A DNA stretch of 64,000 bases from Temnothorax longispinosus (lineage: Eukaryota > Arthropoda > Insecta > Hymenoptera > Formicidae). A program made the translations under genes and the position numbers. Of this stretch, positions 11,418-21,766 are shown piece by piece. The DNA lies in NCBI RefSeq assembly GCF_030848805.1, contig NW_027270080.1:173777-237776 (forward strand), in the 5' to 3' direction. The number at the start of each line of letters is the position of its first letter. Positions within the stretch are counted from its first letter, which is position 1. Below the pieces are notes generated by a model, which was given only the letters and a program-made list of their open reading frames with translations, did no database searches and had not been told where the DNA came from.

Positions 11418-12155
11418 GCAATCTCTCGCGAAATGACCTAGTTTGTGACAAAAATAACATTCGACAGATTTCTTATCTTTGGCTTTAGGATTCGGATTAT
11501 CGGATTTCTTATTACTAATTTGCTTATCGTTCCTTTTTTCGATGCTCGTGGTCGCAAGCGCCTCTGCCGCCGTATCCGTGATCGTCAGACGTTATTCCTC
11601 CTTTATCAGCCGTTCGATCAGGTTAGCTCGAGTCTGGTTCTCCACGGGGACGCTGTCCCATGCAGTAATGAACGGGTTGAATTTCTCAGGAAGCGACATC
11701 ATAATTTTTGTATTGATGGCCACGTCGGATAATGCCTCTCCTACGTCGTTCAGCTGCCTGGCAAGATTCTCAATTTTGGAGACGTGTTGCATCACCGTGT
11801 CGTTGACGCCCATTTTATACTCGTAAAATCGTGATAATAGTATAGACTTATTTGCAGCACTGCGTTACTCATAAATACTGCTCAGTTTATGCCACATCTC
11901 GTTTGCTGTTTGACATGTAATAAGATATTCCAGTTGCGAGAATTCCATCGAGGAGGCAAGAATGCATTTTGCTTTCGCATTCTTAGAAATCCAGGCCGTG
12001 TGTGTTGGATCTCCTTCCCTTGGTTTTAATGTCTTCCCCTCGACAATGTCCTTGAGAGAACTAGCCTCGAAGACTGCTAGCATCAGAAATTTCCAGAGCT
12101 GGAAGTTCGTTCCGTTGAACTTAGTGATGTTCTTTAAGTCGATCGAGTCACTCAT
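11418..12155 (-). pseudogene. copia gag
   Basis: Begins at an ATG at 12155 (MSDSIDLKNITKFNGTNF), 117 bp inside the 5' LTR. It has the usual copia gag opening, with FNGTNFQLWKF and later NEMWHKLSSIYE. Two in-frame TAA codons follow (near 11863 and 11590), each explicable as CAA to TAA, and the frame continues through LIERLIKEE to a CCHC knuckle CYFCHKLGHFARDC at 11460-11418. The product would be the nucleocapsid precursor; the stops make this copy non-functional without suppression. Confidence 0.85.
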
Positions 12156-12251
12156 GGTCGAGAAATATGTCTCCGTTTAACACCACGATGATATACGTTC
12201 TTTATGTATGCTCTTGTCGGCTTAACCAAACTTATGTGCTTTCTCGATGTG

Positions 12252-12271
12252 CGCGCTCTGGGCCCACAACC
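12252..12271 (-). promoter_or_regulatory. copia primer-binding site, half-tRNA-iMet type
   Basis: Directly inside the 5' LTR the minus strand reads GGTTGTGGGCCCAGAGCG. This is complementary to the anticodon-stem region of initiator tRNA-Met (GGGCCCA core) rather than to a tRNA 3' end. Drosophila copia is known to prime from a cleaved initiator tRNA half. Confidence 0.75.
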
Positions 12272-12591
12272 TGTTGGATATTATCTTGGATGTGCGCAGG
12301 TGTCGAGAAATTGGAATTAACCGAATGATAAAGAACACAACTTTAATCTAATATAACTGGAATCAGTATTACAATATCATGCTCGCATGTCTTCTCACGC
12401 TACCAAAAGACGAGTGTAATAGGCGGGAGTTTTTGGCGCGCGCTAAAAAGAATACCAACCGAAAAATACTACTACGAGACGTGCGCGTATGGTTGTGAGC
12501 GCCGCTGCGCCCAGACGAATCTTATTGTATATAATCACTAGAAACGCGCGTTTATTTAAACACGAAAACTAAAATCTATAGAAACTTAACA
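12272..12591 (-). repeat. copia 5' LTR
   Basis: 320 bp, the promoter-side LTR because the gag-pol reads leftwards. It is flanked on the right by AGGCG, matching 7839-7843. Confidence 0.95.
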
Positions 12592-13009
12592 AGGCGTTTA
12601 TCAAGTCAATCTCTTACCTTCATATATTTAAGATAAACTACAGAGAGATGACGACATTGCAAATCGATAGTTTGTTTCAAGAGAACAATCTCATAAGAGT
12701 AAGAGTTTACTCCAGATTTCGGAATCAAGCATCGAGTTTTTATTTCTGTTGTGACGCGGATTGTATAACCCGCGTAATGCGCCAGGGGGCATCCGAAGCA
12801 ATAGCAGATAGACGATATCCGCGTGCGCGGCGCCACCGATTATCGGTTCCGTTATTCCTTTGTCAGCAGTCACCACGCGAGCTCATTCTTTTTGTAAAGA
12901 AGCGTATGTAAGCCAAGAAATTATATTATTGTAGTAAAGCGTGAGTGGAAACTACAAAGCTTACGAGAGTATTTTTCACCTTCCCTACGATACGCATACA
13001 CAACAGAAC

Positions 13010-13030
13010 TGGCGACGAGGATGGGATCGT
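13010..13030 (+). promoter_or_regulatory. Candidate primer-binding site of gypsy B
   Basis: TGGCGACGAGGATGG begins 4 bp after a CA that could end the LTR. The TGG start fits priming from a tRNA 3' CCA. I do not assign the tRNA. Confidence 0.45.
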
Positions 13031-13155
13031 GGTAATAAGAATACCGCGACATACATATACGCTTCGTGGTAACCACGGTTATACCAAAGCGCGCCACGTG
13101 GTAGAGCGAGAGCTGGTATCGTGCATATCGCCTTACACTACAGAAATCGAGAGAA

Positions 13156-14336
13156 ATGGCTGAGGAGAAGATAGTAATTCAAGGAAGTCTGGGCCTCGAG
13201 ATGTTCGACCCGGCAACAGCAAACTAGAAGAGGTGGCTGAAACAATTTGAGGCAGGGCTCACGCCCTGCATAAGGTCCCGGAAGCACAAAAGGTGACGTA
13301 CTTACTACATTTTATCGGATCGGCTGCATTCGATATTATCTGCGACAAGCTGGCGCCGGCAGAACCACACGATAGCACTTACGCTGCCCTTACAACCGCC
13401 TTGGCAGAATTTTACGCGCCTGCATCATTAGAAATCGCCGAGATATTCCGCTTTCAAACCCGGAAACAACAAGACGGCGAGAGTATTAAGGAATACGTGG
13501 CTGCGTTGCACAAGCTCAGCGTAAATTGCAATTTCGGACAATATTTAAAAACTGCACTAAGGAATCAATTTGTGTACGGATTTACAAGCAAACGTGCACA
13601 ATCCCGGCTGTTGGAAACGAGGGACTTGGATTTCGAGAAGGCGATCCAGATAGCGACTTCAATGGAACTGTCTGAGACGAACGCACTGCACTGGAGTCCT
13701 GGGGCAGCTGCAGCATCCATCGATTACGTGGGAACGCAGGCAGACAAGAAACCCAAAGGCTCCAAGACGTCAACATCGAAAAACACCAGTGGACGCGCGG
13801 GAACCAAACCAAGGTCAAATTACGTAAACACGAACGACAAATCTAATGGTACATGTTTCAGATGCGGCGGTCGACATTTGGCAAATAAATGTAAATTACC
13901 CAGAGACATCATTTGTAAGAAATGCGGTACACCAGGACATTTACAAAAAGTTTGTATGGGCGGAAAGCGGACCAACCCCGATTATACAAGTGTGAATCAG
14001 GTCAAGGAAATTATGTTATTGGAGCGAAGCGGGTACAGAGACAAATTCTACGAAACGATGTCCGTCAACAATATACCGGTAAAGTTCGAGGTAGATAGTG
14101 GTGCAGCGGTCACCATTGTAAGTACAAAGACTGTAAGCGAATTATGGCCAAAGAGTAAACTGCAATCTACAGATTTAAAACTGATTACGTTCTGTAAGAC
14201 TAATATTAATATTGTAGGAGTAATTCCGGTAGTAGTACACTTCGAAAATGTTGAAAAGAAACTAAATATGTACGTTTCAGACGTCGACCGAGGTCCGTTG
14301 CTAGTGCGCGAATGGATACGGCAGTTGAAGATATAA
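13156..14336 (+). pseudogene. Ty3/gypsy B gag and protease
   Basis: ATG at 13156 opens MAEEKIVIQGSLG, about 145 bp after the primer site. A TAG at 13225 (W to stop, N-x-KRWLKQFEAGL) and a frameshift near 13265 interrupt it. The long frame then runs to 14336: capsid-like region (IICDKLAP, LAEFYAPASLEIAE, FRFQTRKQQDGESI), two CCHC knuckles (CFRCGGRHLANKCK and CKKCGTPGHLQKVC), and an aspartic protease with FEVDSGAAVTIVS. This layout matches the K02A2.6-like gypsy group of invertebrates (family knowledge). The start shown by the open frame alone (a GTG at 13293) is not real. Confidence 0.85.
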
Positions 14337-14487
14337 TTACGCGAAAATATAAATTGTCTTAACGCAAGCATTGAAAAGCAAATAGAATCATATTACGTCG
14401 GTACCGTAGTCTGTTAGATCCGACGAGTACTAAAATACGCGGAATTCAAGCTAAACTTACATGTAAAGAAAATGCGAAACCTAACCT

Positions 14488-15611
14488 GTGTTTTTGAAGG
14501 CTCGTACAGTGCCGTTCAAATTGCTTTCACTAGTAGAAACCGAGTTAAATAATCTCGTTCAAACAGGGATTTTCGAGAAGGTCAACGCGTCGCGATGGGG
14601 TACACCCATAGTGCCGGTGCTCAAGAAAAATAATTCAGTACGAATCTGCGGAGATTTTAGCGTTACAACGAATCCGAACTTAATAATCGACGAGCACCCA
14701 CTCCCGACTACAGACGAACTTTTTACATCCATGGCGGGAGGCGAAAATTTACAAAGATCGATTTACAACACGCGTGTACCTACAATTAGAAGTCCGACCG
14801 GAGGACCGTGAACTATAACATTAAATACACATAAGGGATTGTACCGAAGTACACGATTACTTTACGGAATAGCATCTGCGCCCGCGATATGGCAACGCGA
14901 AATGGAGAAAAGATTAGAAGGCATAGAAGGAGTTTCAACTTTCTTAGATGATATAAGGATTACAGGACCCAATGATAGGGTACATTTACAAAGATTGAAC
15001 AAAGTCCTTACTAGACTAGGGCGCGCTAACATAAGAATAAACGAGAGTAAGTCCAAATTTCTCAAAGACGAAATTGAATATTGCGGGTACGTAATCAATA
15101 AAAAGGGCATTCGGAAGTCACCAAGTAAAATTCACGCGATCGAACAGATGCCTAGACCTAAAAACGTGAGCGAAGTACGTGCTTTCGTGGGTATGGTGAA
15201 CTATTACGGGCGATTTATAAAAGGACTCAGCGCGATCTTTAAGCCACTGTACGAACTTTTAAAAAATGGCGTTAAATTTAATTGGACGAAGGACTGCGAA
15301 CAGGCTTTCAATCGAGCTAGGGAAAACTTTAAAAGCGATAACGTATTGGCACATTTTGACCCAAAATTGCCACTAATCCTAGCAACGGATGCGAGTGCAT
15401 ATGACGTAGGCGCGATTTTATCGCATATATATCCGGATGGTACGGAGCGAGTGTTGCAATACGCATCTCAATCGTTATCAGCAACACAGCAAAAGTATCC
15501 ACAAATAGACGAGGAAGCTTACGCAATTATTTTGGGATAAAGAAATTCCACCACCATTTCTCTATGGAAATAAATTCACGTTATACACGCATCACCAACC
15601 GCTAGTACAAA
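14488..15611 (+). pseudogene. Ty3/gypsy B reverse transcriptase and RNase H, truncated
   Basis: Reverse transcriptase: WGTPIVPVLKKNNSVRICGDFSVT, then a frameshift region (14760-14838), then RLLYGIASAPAIWQREME and the catalytic FLDDI (near 14941-14955), followed by the thumb NYYGRFIKGLS. RNase H begins with LILATDASAYDVGAIL and SLSATQQKYPQIDEEAYAI, then shifts frame to a short THHQPLVQIL-like end near 15605 (normally T-D-H). There is no integrase and no 3' LTR: the element stops at about 15611, where a SWIM-domain fragment begins. Confidence 0.85.
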
Positions 15612-15825
15612 TATTGTCACACACATTTCATATGTTCCCGAAAATGAAATTGAACAAGAAGTAATAAATGGTTATTATTGCACTTGTCAATCTGGTGCAA
15701 GAACATTAGGTACATGCGCCCATGTGGCTAGCATTTTGTGGTACCTTGGATATGCGCGTTATCAGAGGGGTGTAAAATATCCAGATGGAAGTTTATTAAT
15801 ACAACTATACAGATGCAGCGAATAG
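15610..15825 (+). pseudogene. SWIM-type zinc finger protein, C-terminal fragment
   Basis: 72-codon open stretch ending in TAG, with the SWIM pattern CxC-x(n)-CxH: YYCTCQSGARTLGTCAHV, then ASILWYLGYARYQ. SWIM fingers bind DNA or protein and occur in several transposase-linked and host proteins. It has no start and is fused directly to the broken gypsy RNase H, so this is an exon or gene end joined by deletion or rearrangement. I cannot tell whether the parent gene is host or transposon. Confidence 0.6.
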
Positions 15826-15895
15826 AGGAAATCAAGAAAATATTGATGGAGTGGAGATTGTAATAGAAGAAGAAACGTAGATTGGAAGCGCGCGC

Positions 15896-15931
15896 ACACA
15901 CACACACACACACCCCACACACACACCCCAC

Positions 15932-16007
<76 letters not shown>

Positions 16008-16061
16008 CAGAGAGGGTTTGGAGTCAATAAATACTACGGGAGTGACGAACCGTAGGGTCCT

Positions 16062-16097
<36 letters not shown>

Positions 16098-16226
16098 TGT
16101 GCGCGTGCGCGTGCGCGTGTGCGTGTGCGTGTGCGTGTGCGTGTGCGTGTGCGTGTGCGTGTGCGTGTGCGTGTGCGTGTGCGTGTGTGTGTGTGGTGTG
16201 TGCGTGTGTGTGTGTGTGTGTGGAGA
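15896..16226. repeat. Paired CA and GT microsatellites in inverted order
   Basis: (CA)n with short CCCCA interruptions at 15896-16006, then 55 bp of unique sequence, then (GT)n/(GTGTGC)n at 16062-16222. The two tracts are complementary, so a single strand could fold into a long hairpin. Confidence 0.9.
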
Positions 16227-16907
16227 GAGATATATATAATTGGTTCGTGAAAAGCATGTGGTCACTGTTTCCACTTTAAACGTCTCTGGACAGAAAAGTA
16301 CTGAATTTAGAGAGTGGTGCCCATTGAGTTTTTGTTCAGGACGTCGAGGACAACAACATACTTAAATTTCAGCCAATTTCACCGGGGGACAGATTTCCAT
16401 GTAGTCTGTGCGGGGTCCATATAGATTTCATGAATTTACGAGTTGTAAAAGGCTTAAGGATTTTGTCGTTTTCTGTAGAACCTTGTAGTATTGAATGCAA
16501 AATTACAACCATTCACGAATCAGAAATTTATATAGGTAAAAAATTGTACATTTATGTATTTTTCTATTGGACTTTACAACAGACTATACGAAAATAAAAA
16601 CATAAGTATTTGACTTCTGCGAATTAAGAAGTTATTAATAATAAACGAATTTGGAAGATTTGTGTAAAAACTGTAACATTTAACTAAAAATTACAAATTT
16701 TAATTAGCCATAATTGTAAAAGATTTATGAGTTATTCAAACAAATCGGCATTTGTTACTATTTATACAAAATTGTAGTATTTTATGAGAAACTAAAAACC
16801 GGATTAGATTCTATTTGTATTAGTTTTACAATATGTAAGTTGTGGTAGATTTCTATAGTCATTTATAATAATTGTGGTATTCTACAAGTAAGCAGATGTT
16901 TTAATTT
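16227..16907. other. AT-rich intergenic sequence, no gene seen
   Basis: No coding or RNA gene recognised. From about 16600 the sequence has loosely repeated TTGTAG / CTACAA words; the same style continues at 23422-23660, so it is the pre-insertion site of gypsy C. Confidence 0.6.
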
Positions 16908-17675
16908 TGTAACGTTCGCGTTTTCTCGCTCGGAATTCGCTCGCCAGGCCAGGGTGAGAAAACGTGGAGACACTGGTTAGTTTTACATAAAGCTATTTAT
17001 TATCACTATTTACAATACAGTTTGATGGAGCGCGTGAGTGTCAGTGCGTGTGTGTGTGTTGCTCCGCTGAGCCGCAGTGTACGTGTGCCGGGTTGAGGCG
17101 CGGCCGGACAGAGACGGACTCGCGGACAGGCGCGGAGGCGCGGTTGCCTGACGGATTCGCGGGCAAGTACGGAGGCACGGTTGCCTTACGAATTCGCGGG
17201 CAGGTAGGTCGGTCAGGAGCTCAGTCGGGAGCGCCCAACTGAGCGGCCCGTACACCGGGAGCGCCCGGATTGAAGACGGGAGCGCCCGTCTTCCGTACGG
17301 CGGAAGGGATCGGGAGCGCCCGACCCAGAGGCAGGAAAGGGCAGGTAATACCAACCGGGAGCACCAGGCTGGGGAAGCCCGTACCCTGGGAGCGCCCAGG
17401 TGAGAACGGGAGCACCCGTTCTCTGTAGGAGGAAGTCGTTGGGAGCGCCCAACGTGGTGAAGCGGTCTCGGAGAGCGGTCGTGTCGGGAACAGGAGTCGG
17501 ACAGGACTGGTGACTCGAGTCGGCTCGAGTCCCCTATTTATACCCCAAATGCGGGCGGTGGGGGCTGCTTCACCGCTGGGGCTGCCCCACCGCTCGGGCA
17601 CAGGAGCGCACGCTGAACATGTGCTTGGTGGCCGCCAGGACCGTAGCGCTAGTGACGAATACGCGTATCGTCACA
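16908..17675 (-). repeat. gypsy C 3' LTR
   Basis: 768 bp, TG...CA ends; nearly the same as the 5' LTR. It keeps one hairpin unit near 17250-17300 that is fused away in the 5' LTR. AATAAA on the minus strand is at 17001-16996. TATAAATAGGGG (minus) lies near 17540. Confidence 0.95.
17216..17460 (-). repeat. Stem-loop array in the gypsy C 3' LTR leader
   Basis: Seven to eight short inverted repeats with core GGGCGCTCCC (element sense), each stem extended by 2-6 further complementary bases that differ from hairpin to hairpin (GAAGAC..GTCTTC, GAGAAC..GTTCTC, CGTT..AACG, CCT..AGG). Homologous arrays are at 22976-23200 and, in the solo LTR, at 2440-2672. Confidence 0.85.
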
Positions 17676-17695
17676 TCACCCCCCCCCCCCCGTTT
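17676..17695 (-). promoter_or_regulatory. gypsy C polypurine tract
   Basis: Minus strand reads ACGGGGGGGGGGGGTGA directly before the 3' LTR. The run of G is unusually pure and is probably length-variable. Confidence 0.75.
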
Positions 17696-17721
17696 GGAGA
17701 GGAAATACACAGGTCTATTAC

Positions 17722-18501
17722 GCTTCTAATGTGCTTTTATTTTCGCTACAGAGCTTTAGCGACGCTGGCACGACCGGAGATTGCCCTGTGGGTCGAATCG
17801 CAATACCCACAGGGCTCCATCGGCGCGGACTCGGAACTTCCGGTTGATGGTGATTGCCGATCGGGGCACTTGCACCCTCCCTCCGGTAGGTAGCGGGACC
17901 CACATCAGATCCTTGAGGGAGAGATGGCGGAGGGTTGTGCGATCTCGGCGGTCAGGGGAGGGTAGGGGCCTGGTCGGTCAGGGGGTCGGGCCGTGGTGAG
18001 GGAGGCAAGGGTGGGCGTCGTGGCGGCGCACGCTGGTGGGGTGGCGGGGGGTTGGGCGGTCGGTCTTCGGGCCTCGGCGATGTTCGGTCGTGGCTGTCTG
18101 GGCGCCGGCTTCGGTGTAGTCCCCCTGGAGGCTGTTGTTGCGGGGGTGGTGGTCGGCCGAGCGGCCTGGCGGCCGGGCGGGGTCGAGGACGAACGTCCGG
18201 CGGGTGGTCTGGCTGGTGGTCGGTCGGCGTCCGGTGGTCGTTCGGTTGGCCGCAGGTTCGCTCGTACGCGGGTGGCTGGTGGGCGCCGGGCCGGACGTGC
18301 CGGTACCGTCTCGAGGAATATGGTGGCGCGGCGACGAGTCTCCGCGTCGCCCCTCTGGATGCGGGTCCCCACACTGGGAGCCTGGCGGCGGAGACCGTCT
18401 CTGGGGCGGGTGGTCGGCCCAGGATCGACCGGTCCTTCCCACAGGTCGTCGAGGTCGTCAATATCGCCGAATAGTTCCTCTAACTTAGCGCGTGTATCCA
18501 T
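17722..18501 (-). CDS. gypsy C third ORF, Pro/Arg/Thr-rich, unknown function
   Basis: ATG at 18501 opens a 198-residue frame (to 17905): an acidic amphipathic start MDTRAKLEELFGDIDDLDDL followed by a long Pro/Arg/Ala/Thr-rich low-complexity region. The frame closes at a TGA right after SPSRI, but in the next frame a sensible sequence continues, DLMWVPLPTGGRVQVPRS, then FRVRADGALWVLRFDPQGNL, to about 17722. So a single frameshift probably separates a structured C-terminus. It sits between integrase and the polypurine tract, the position of env or accessory genes. No signal peptide or membrane segment is seen, so it is not an envelope. Low complexity means chance openness is possible for the middle part. 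Confidence 0.5.
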
Positions 18502-18713
18502 GTTATCGGACTGGCTATTCTAGAACAACTGAAAGTCTTTCGCACCGCGGGCTTATATACCGGTAACGGTCTTTTTCTTTTTATCGCGTTTTTCCGACTT
18601 AGGAATGCGGGGGCCATTGTTCGCGAAACGTTCCGGCCGATGTTTACGTGCGCGTTTGTTGACACGGGGCGCGAGGTTCCGGCGCGCTTTTCAAGTCCTG
18701 CACGTGTACGTGT

Positions 18714-21700
18714 CTATGCCAACGCCCCCGGGTGTCGCGTAAGTCGACTATAACGGGCGAGATGATCTTCTTTACCTCGAGCGGCCGGTAAAGCGGGGGG
18801 TTGTTTGGCGTTAAAGCCCGTAGCTTTCTTTGAGAGCGGATACTCCCTCTTCCAAACTAGGTCTCCGACGCGGGGTCGCCAATCCCGTCGCCTCAGGTTG
18901 TAGTGTGCCTTTTGCCGTTGAAAGGCTCGGGCTAGGTTGACCCGTACCACCTCGTAGGCTTCCTCCAGCCGCCGTCGGGTCTGGTGAGGGGCCGCATTTG
19001 CTGCGTGGCGGCGGTCCTCCGGGTGCGGGAGGGCGAGCTCCCGTCCATGGTTGAGGTACGCCGGGTGTACCCGGTGGCCTCGTGTCGGGCGGTGTTATAC
19101 GCGAACTGCAGCGGCGAGAGGTGTTCGTCCCAATGCCGATGGTTCTTTCCGACATACTGAGCGACCATGGTTTTTAGTGTCCGGTTAGTGCGCTCAACCG
19201 GGTTGCAGTGGGGTGCCCTTACGGGGGTAGTTCGGTGCTCGATCTGGAATGCCCGTAAGACTCCCTCGAGTTGGTCCGATTTTAGTTGCGTCCCGTTTTC
19301 GGAATAATCTGGTCGGGGCACCCGTGTTGGTATACGATCCGGTCGAGGATTGCCTTAGTAACGGCGGGAGCGGTAGCCCGGCGTAGGGGCTTAAGTTCGA
19401 CCCACTTCGAGAATCAGTCCTGCATAACTAGTAGCCATGCGTGGCCCTGGGTGGATCGGGGCAGCGGGCCGACGAGATCTAAGGTCACTTGCCGCCAGGG
19501 TTTGGTGACGGGTGCCGTGTGGAGGTTCCCGGCCGGCTTGGTCGTAGGTGCCTTGTGCGCCAGGCAAGTCGGGCACTGTCGGACATAACGGGTGATGTCT
19601 TGGAACATCCCCGGCCAATAGAACAATCGGGCCATGCGGGCTATTGTTTTAGCGACCCCGAAGTGGCCCGCCGTGGGGTCCTCGTGGTGTTGTTGCAGGG
19701 TCTGGGCCCGCTCCTCCTTCGGAACGCATTGCTTCCATTGCTCCGTTGGGTCGACCTCTTGGAAATCCACGTCGTGTAGTATGTGGCGATATAGTCGCTC
19801 ATTCTGGATGCGGTAATCGGGAAACTCGGTGGAGCGCTGCTTCACGCCATTTAGGATCCGCCGGTACCACTGGCACTTTGGGGCGGCTTGCGCCTCGCAC
19901 ACCTCTGGTTGGCGTGAGAGCGCGTCGGCGACCTTATTGAGGCTGCCCTTCCAGTATCGTACGTCAAAGTCGTACTGCTGTAATTCGAACAGCCACTGGC
20001 CCAACCGACCGGTGGGTTCTTCTAGGTGTTGCAGCCACCGGAGGGACTGATGGTCGGTCACCACGGTGAAGGAATACCCTTCGAGATATCCTCGCATTTT
20101 CCGGATGCCCCAGACGATTGCGAGGCACTCCAGCTCGGTGGCGCTGTAATTCTTCTCCGCGCCGTTGAGCGTTCGGCTGGCATACGCTACTACTCGCTCT
20201 CCGTCTTCCTGGTGTTTGGGTTAGCACCGCCCCCAATCCGTATGAGCTAGCGTCTGTCTGGAGTACAAACCGGCGATCGAAGTCCGGGCAGGCCAGTACG
20301 GGGGCAGAGGTCAATGCCTCCTTCAGACGCTCGAAAGCGTTTTCCTCCTCTGGTCCCCAGACCCACTTACCCCCTTCTTGGTCAGGCGAGTGAGCGGGGC
20401 GGCTACCGTTGAGAAATTGGCCACGAATCGCCGGTACCATGAGGCCATGCCCAGGAATTGTCGTACCTTGCGTACGATGGTCGGTGCTGGCCATCGCGCT
20501 TACCTTGTCCGGGTCGGTCCGAAGGCCATGACGGTCCACCACGTGGCCCAGGTATCGGAGTAGGTCTCGGCAGAAGTGACACTTCTCCGGGTTCAGGCGT
20601 AGCCTAGCCTCTCGGAGGCGGCGGAATACTTCGCCCAATACTTGACCCGGAGGTGTCCCTCAAAGGTGCGACTGACCACGATAATGTCGTCCAGGTAGAC
20701 GAGGACGTGTGGTGCTAGGTCCGGCCCCAGGACCTCGTCGAGTAGCCGCTGGAAGGTGGCCGGTGCGGAGTGGAGGCCAAACGGCATTACCCGAAACTGC
20801 ATAAGGCCTTTCCTGGTACCGTAAAGGCGGTGACTGGCCGACTATCGGGCGCTAGTGGTATCTGCCAGTACCCATTTTTCAGGTCCAGCGTTGACAGATA
20901 CCGGGCTCCCCGGAGTTTATTCAAGGTGGCCATGACTTGCGGTAGAGGGTACTCGTCCTTCTCTGCGACTCCGTTCACTTGCCGGAAGTCAACGCAGAAT
21001 CGGTACGACCCGTCTTTCTTTCGAACCAGCACAATGGGCGAACTCCACGCCCCGTGGGAAGGCTCAATTATGCCTTCTTGTTCCATCTTCTCCACCTCCC
21101 GGTCGATAACTGCCTGCATGGCCGGGTTCCGGGGTCGGTAGCGCTGCTTAATGGGTTGGTCGGTCTTGACCCGGATATGGTGTGATATTCGGTCGGTCGG
21201 CCCGCGGATGCCCTCGAATAGGGCGAGTTCCCTGGATAGGAACTCCTGGAGGCGCCGTTCCTCGTCGGGGATTCGGGAGGCCAGTCCCTGGTTACGGCTC
21301 CGCATTCGGAGGTCGGTGCGTCTTTGCGCGGTGCGGTCGCCCGTAGCACGATTCCGGTCCGGGCCCATAAGTCGACGCCGATTAACACGGCGCTTTGTAA
21401 CGATGGCATAATCAGGAAGTCGTGCTCCAGCACCTTCCGGCCAATCCTTACCGGGAGCGTCATGGTCCCGGGTATCGTGGTGGACCCTTCGTCCGCCAGA
21501 TGAACGGAACTTGTCCCCTGTCGGGTCGGGAATCCGAGGTTCTCCGCGTAGCGGGCGGTGTCCGTATTAATAAAGGACACCTCCGAGCCAGTGTCGATCA
21601 ACGCCCGCATAGCGCGGTGTCGTATGCGAACGGAGATGTGCGGCCGCGGCTGGTAAGTTACTCGGACGGTGGCGGGGTCCGGGTGGCGGCGGCTTCGCCC

Positions 21701-21766
21701 CCGGCCCGTGCGGCGTTTCCCGGCGTCGGGTGACAATCGCGGGTGAGGACGCCGTCCTTGCCACAT
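18714..21766 (-). pseudogene. gypsy C pol: protease, RT, RNase H, integrase
   Basis: Protease with ALIDTGSEVSFI (near 21605). RT: VEKMEQEGIIEPSHGAWSSP, YRFCVDFRQVNGV, YLSTLDLKNGYWQIPL (21000-20830), then YLDDIIV (near 20700). RNase H: FVLQTDASSYGLGAVL (near 20270) and FTVVTDHQSLRWLQ (near 20070). Integrase: HHCC zinc region GHFGVAKTIARM...CPTCLAHK (19680-19560), core D in TLDLVGPLP, a stop (CGA to TGA) after LLVMQD at 19414, a frameshift near 19290, then the E in NPVERTNRTLK (near 19190), and the C-terminal RRRDWRPRVGDLVWKREY (18890-18840). At least five lesions. The usual S-D-N-G of the second Asp reads S-E-N-G here. Confidence 0.9.

Larger units (their letters stand above)
7844..12591 (-). 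mobile_element. Complete Ty1/copia retrotransposon
   Basis: Two near-identical LTRs (7844-8166 and 12272-12591) begin TGTTGG and end CAACA or TTAACA on the plus strand, flanked by the perfect 5-bp duplication AGGCG (7839-7843 and 12592-12596). The domain order on the minus strand is gag, zinc knuckle, protease, GAG-pre-integrase, integrase, reverse transcriptase, RNase H, the copia order. The near identity of the LTRs indicates a fairly young insertion, but gag and pol carry stops and frameshifts. Confidence 0.95.
7538..13005 (+). repeat. Probable 5' LTR of gypsy B, split by the copia insertion
   Basis: The gypsy gag at 13156 is preceded by a TGG-starting primer-site-like sequence at 13010 (TGGCGACGAGGATGG) and a CA end at 13005. 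Upstream sequence on both sides of the copia (7538-7843 and 12597-13005) joins at the AGGCG duplication. TGTGACGTGACATAG at 7538 is a plausible LTR start. There is no second LTR, because the element is truncated, so the boundaries are inferred. Confidence 0.45.

Noticed and set aside
13293..13295. GTG at 13293 as start of gypsy gag
   Set aside because: Homologous coding sequence continues upstream in another frame to the ATG at 13156; the apparent start is only the first codon after a frameshift.
17935..18523. Gly/Trp-rich open frames on the plus strand
   Set aside because: Antisense of the GC-rich third ORF of gypsy C; open because of base composition.
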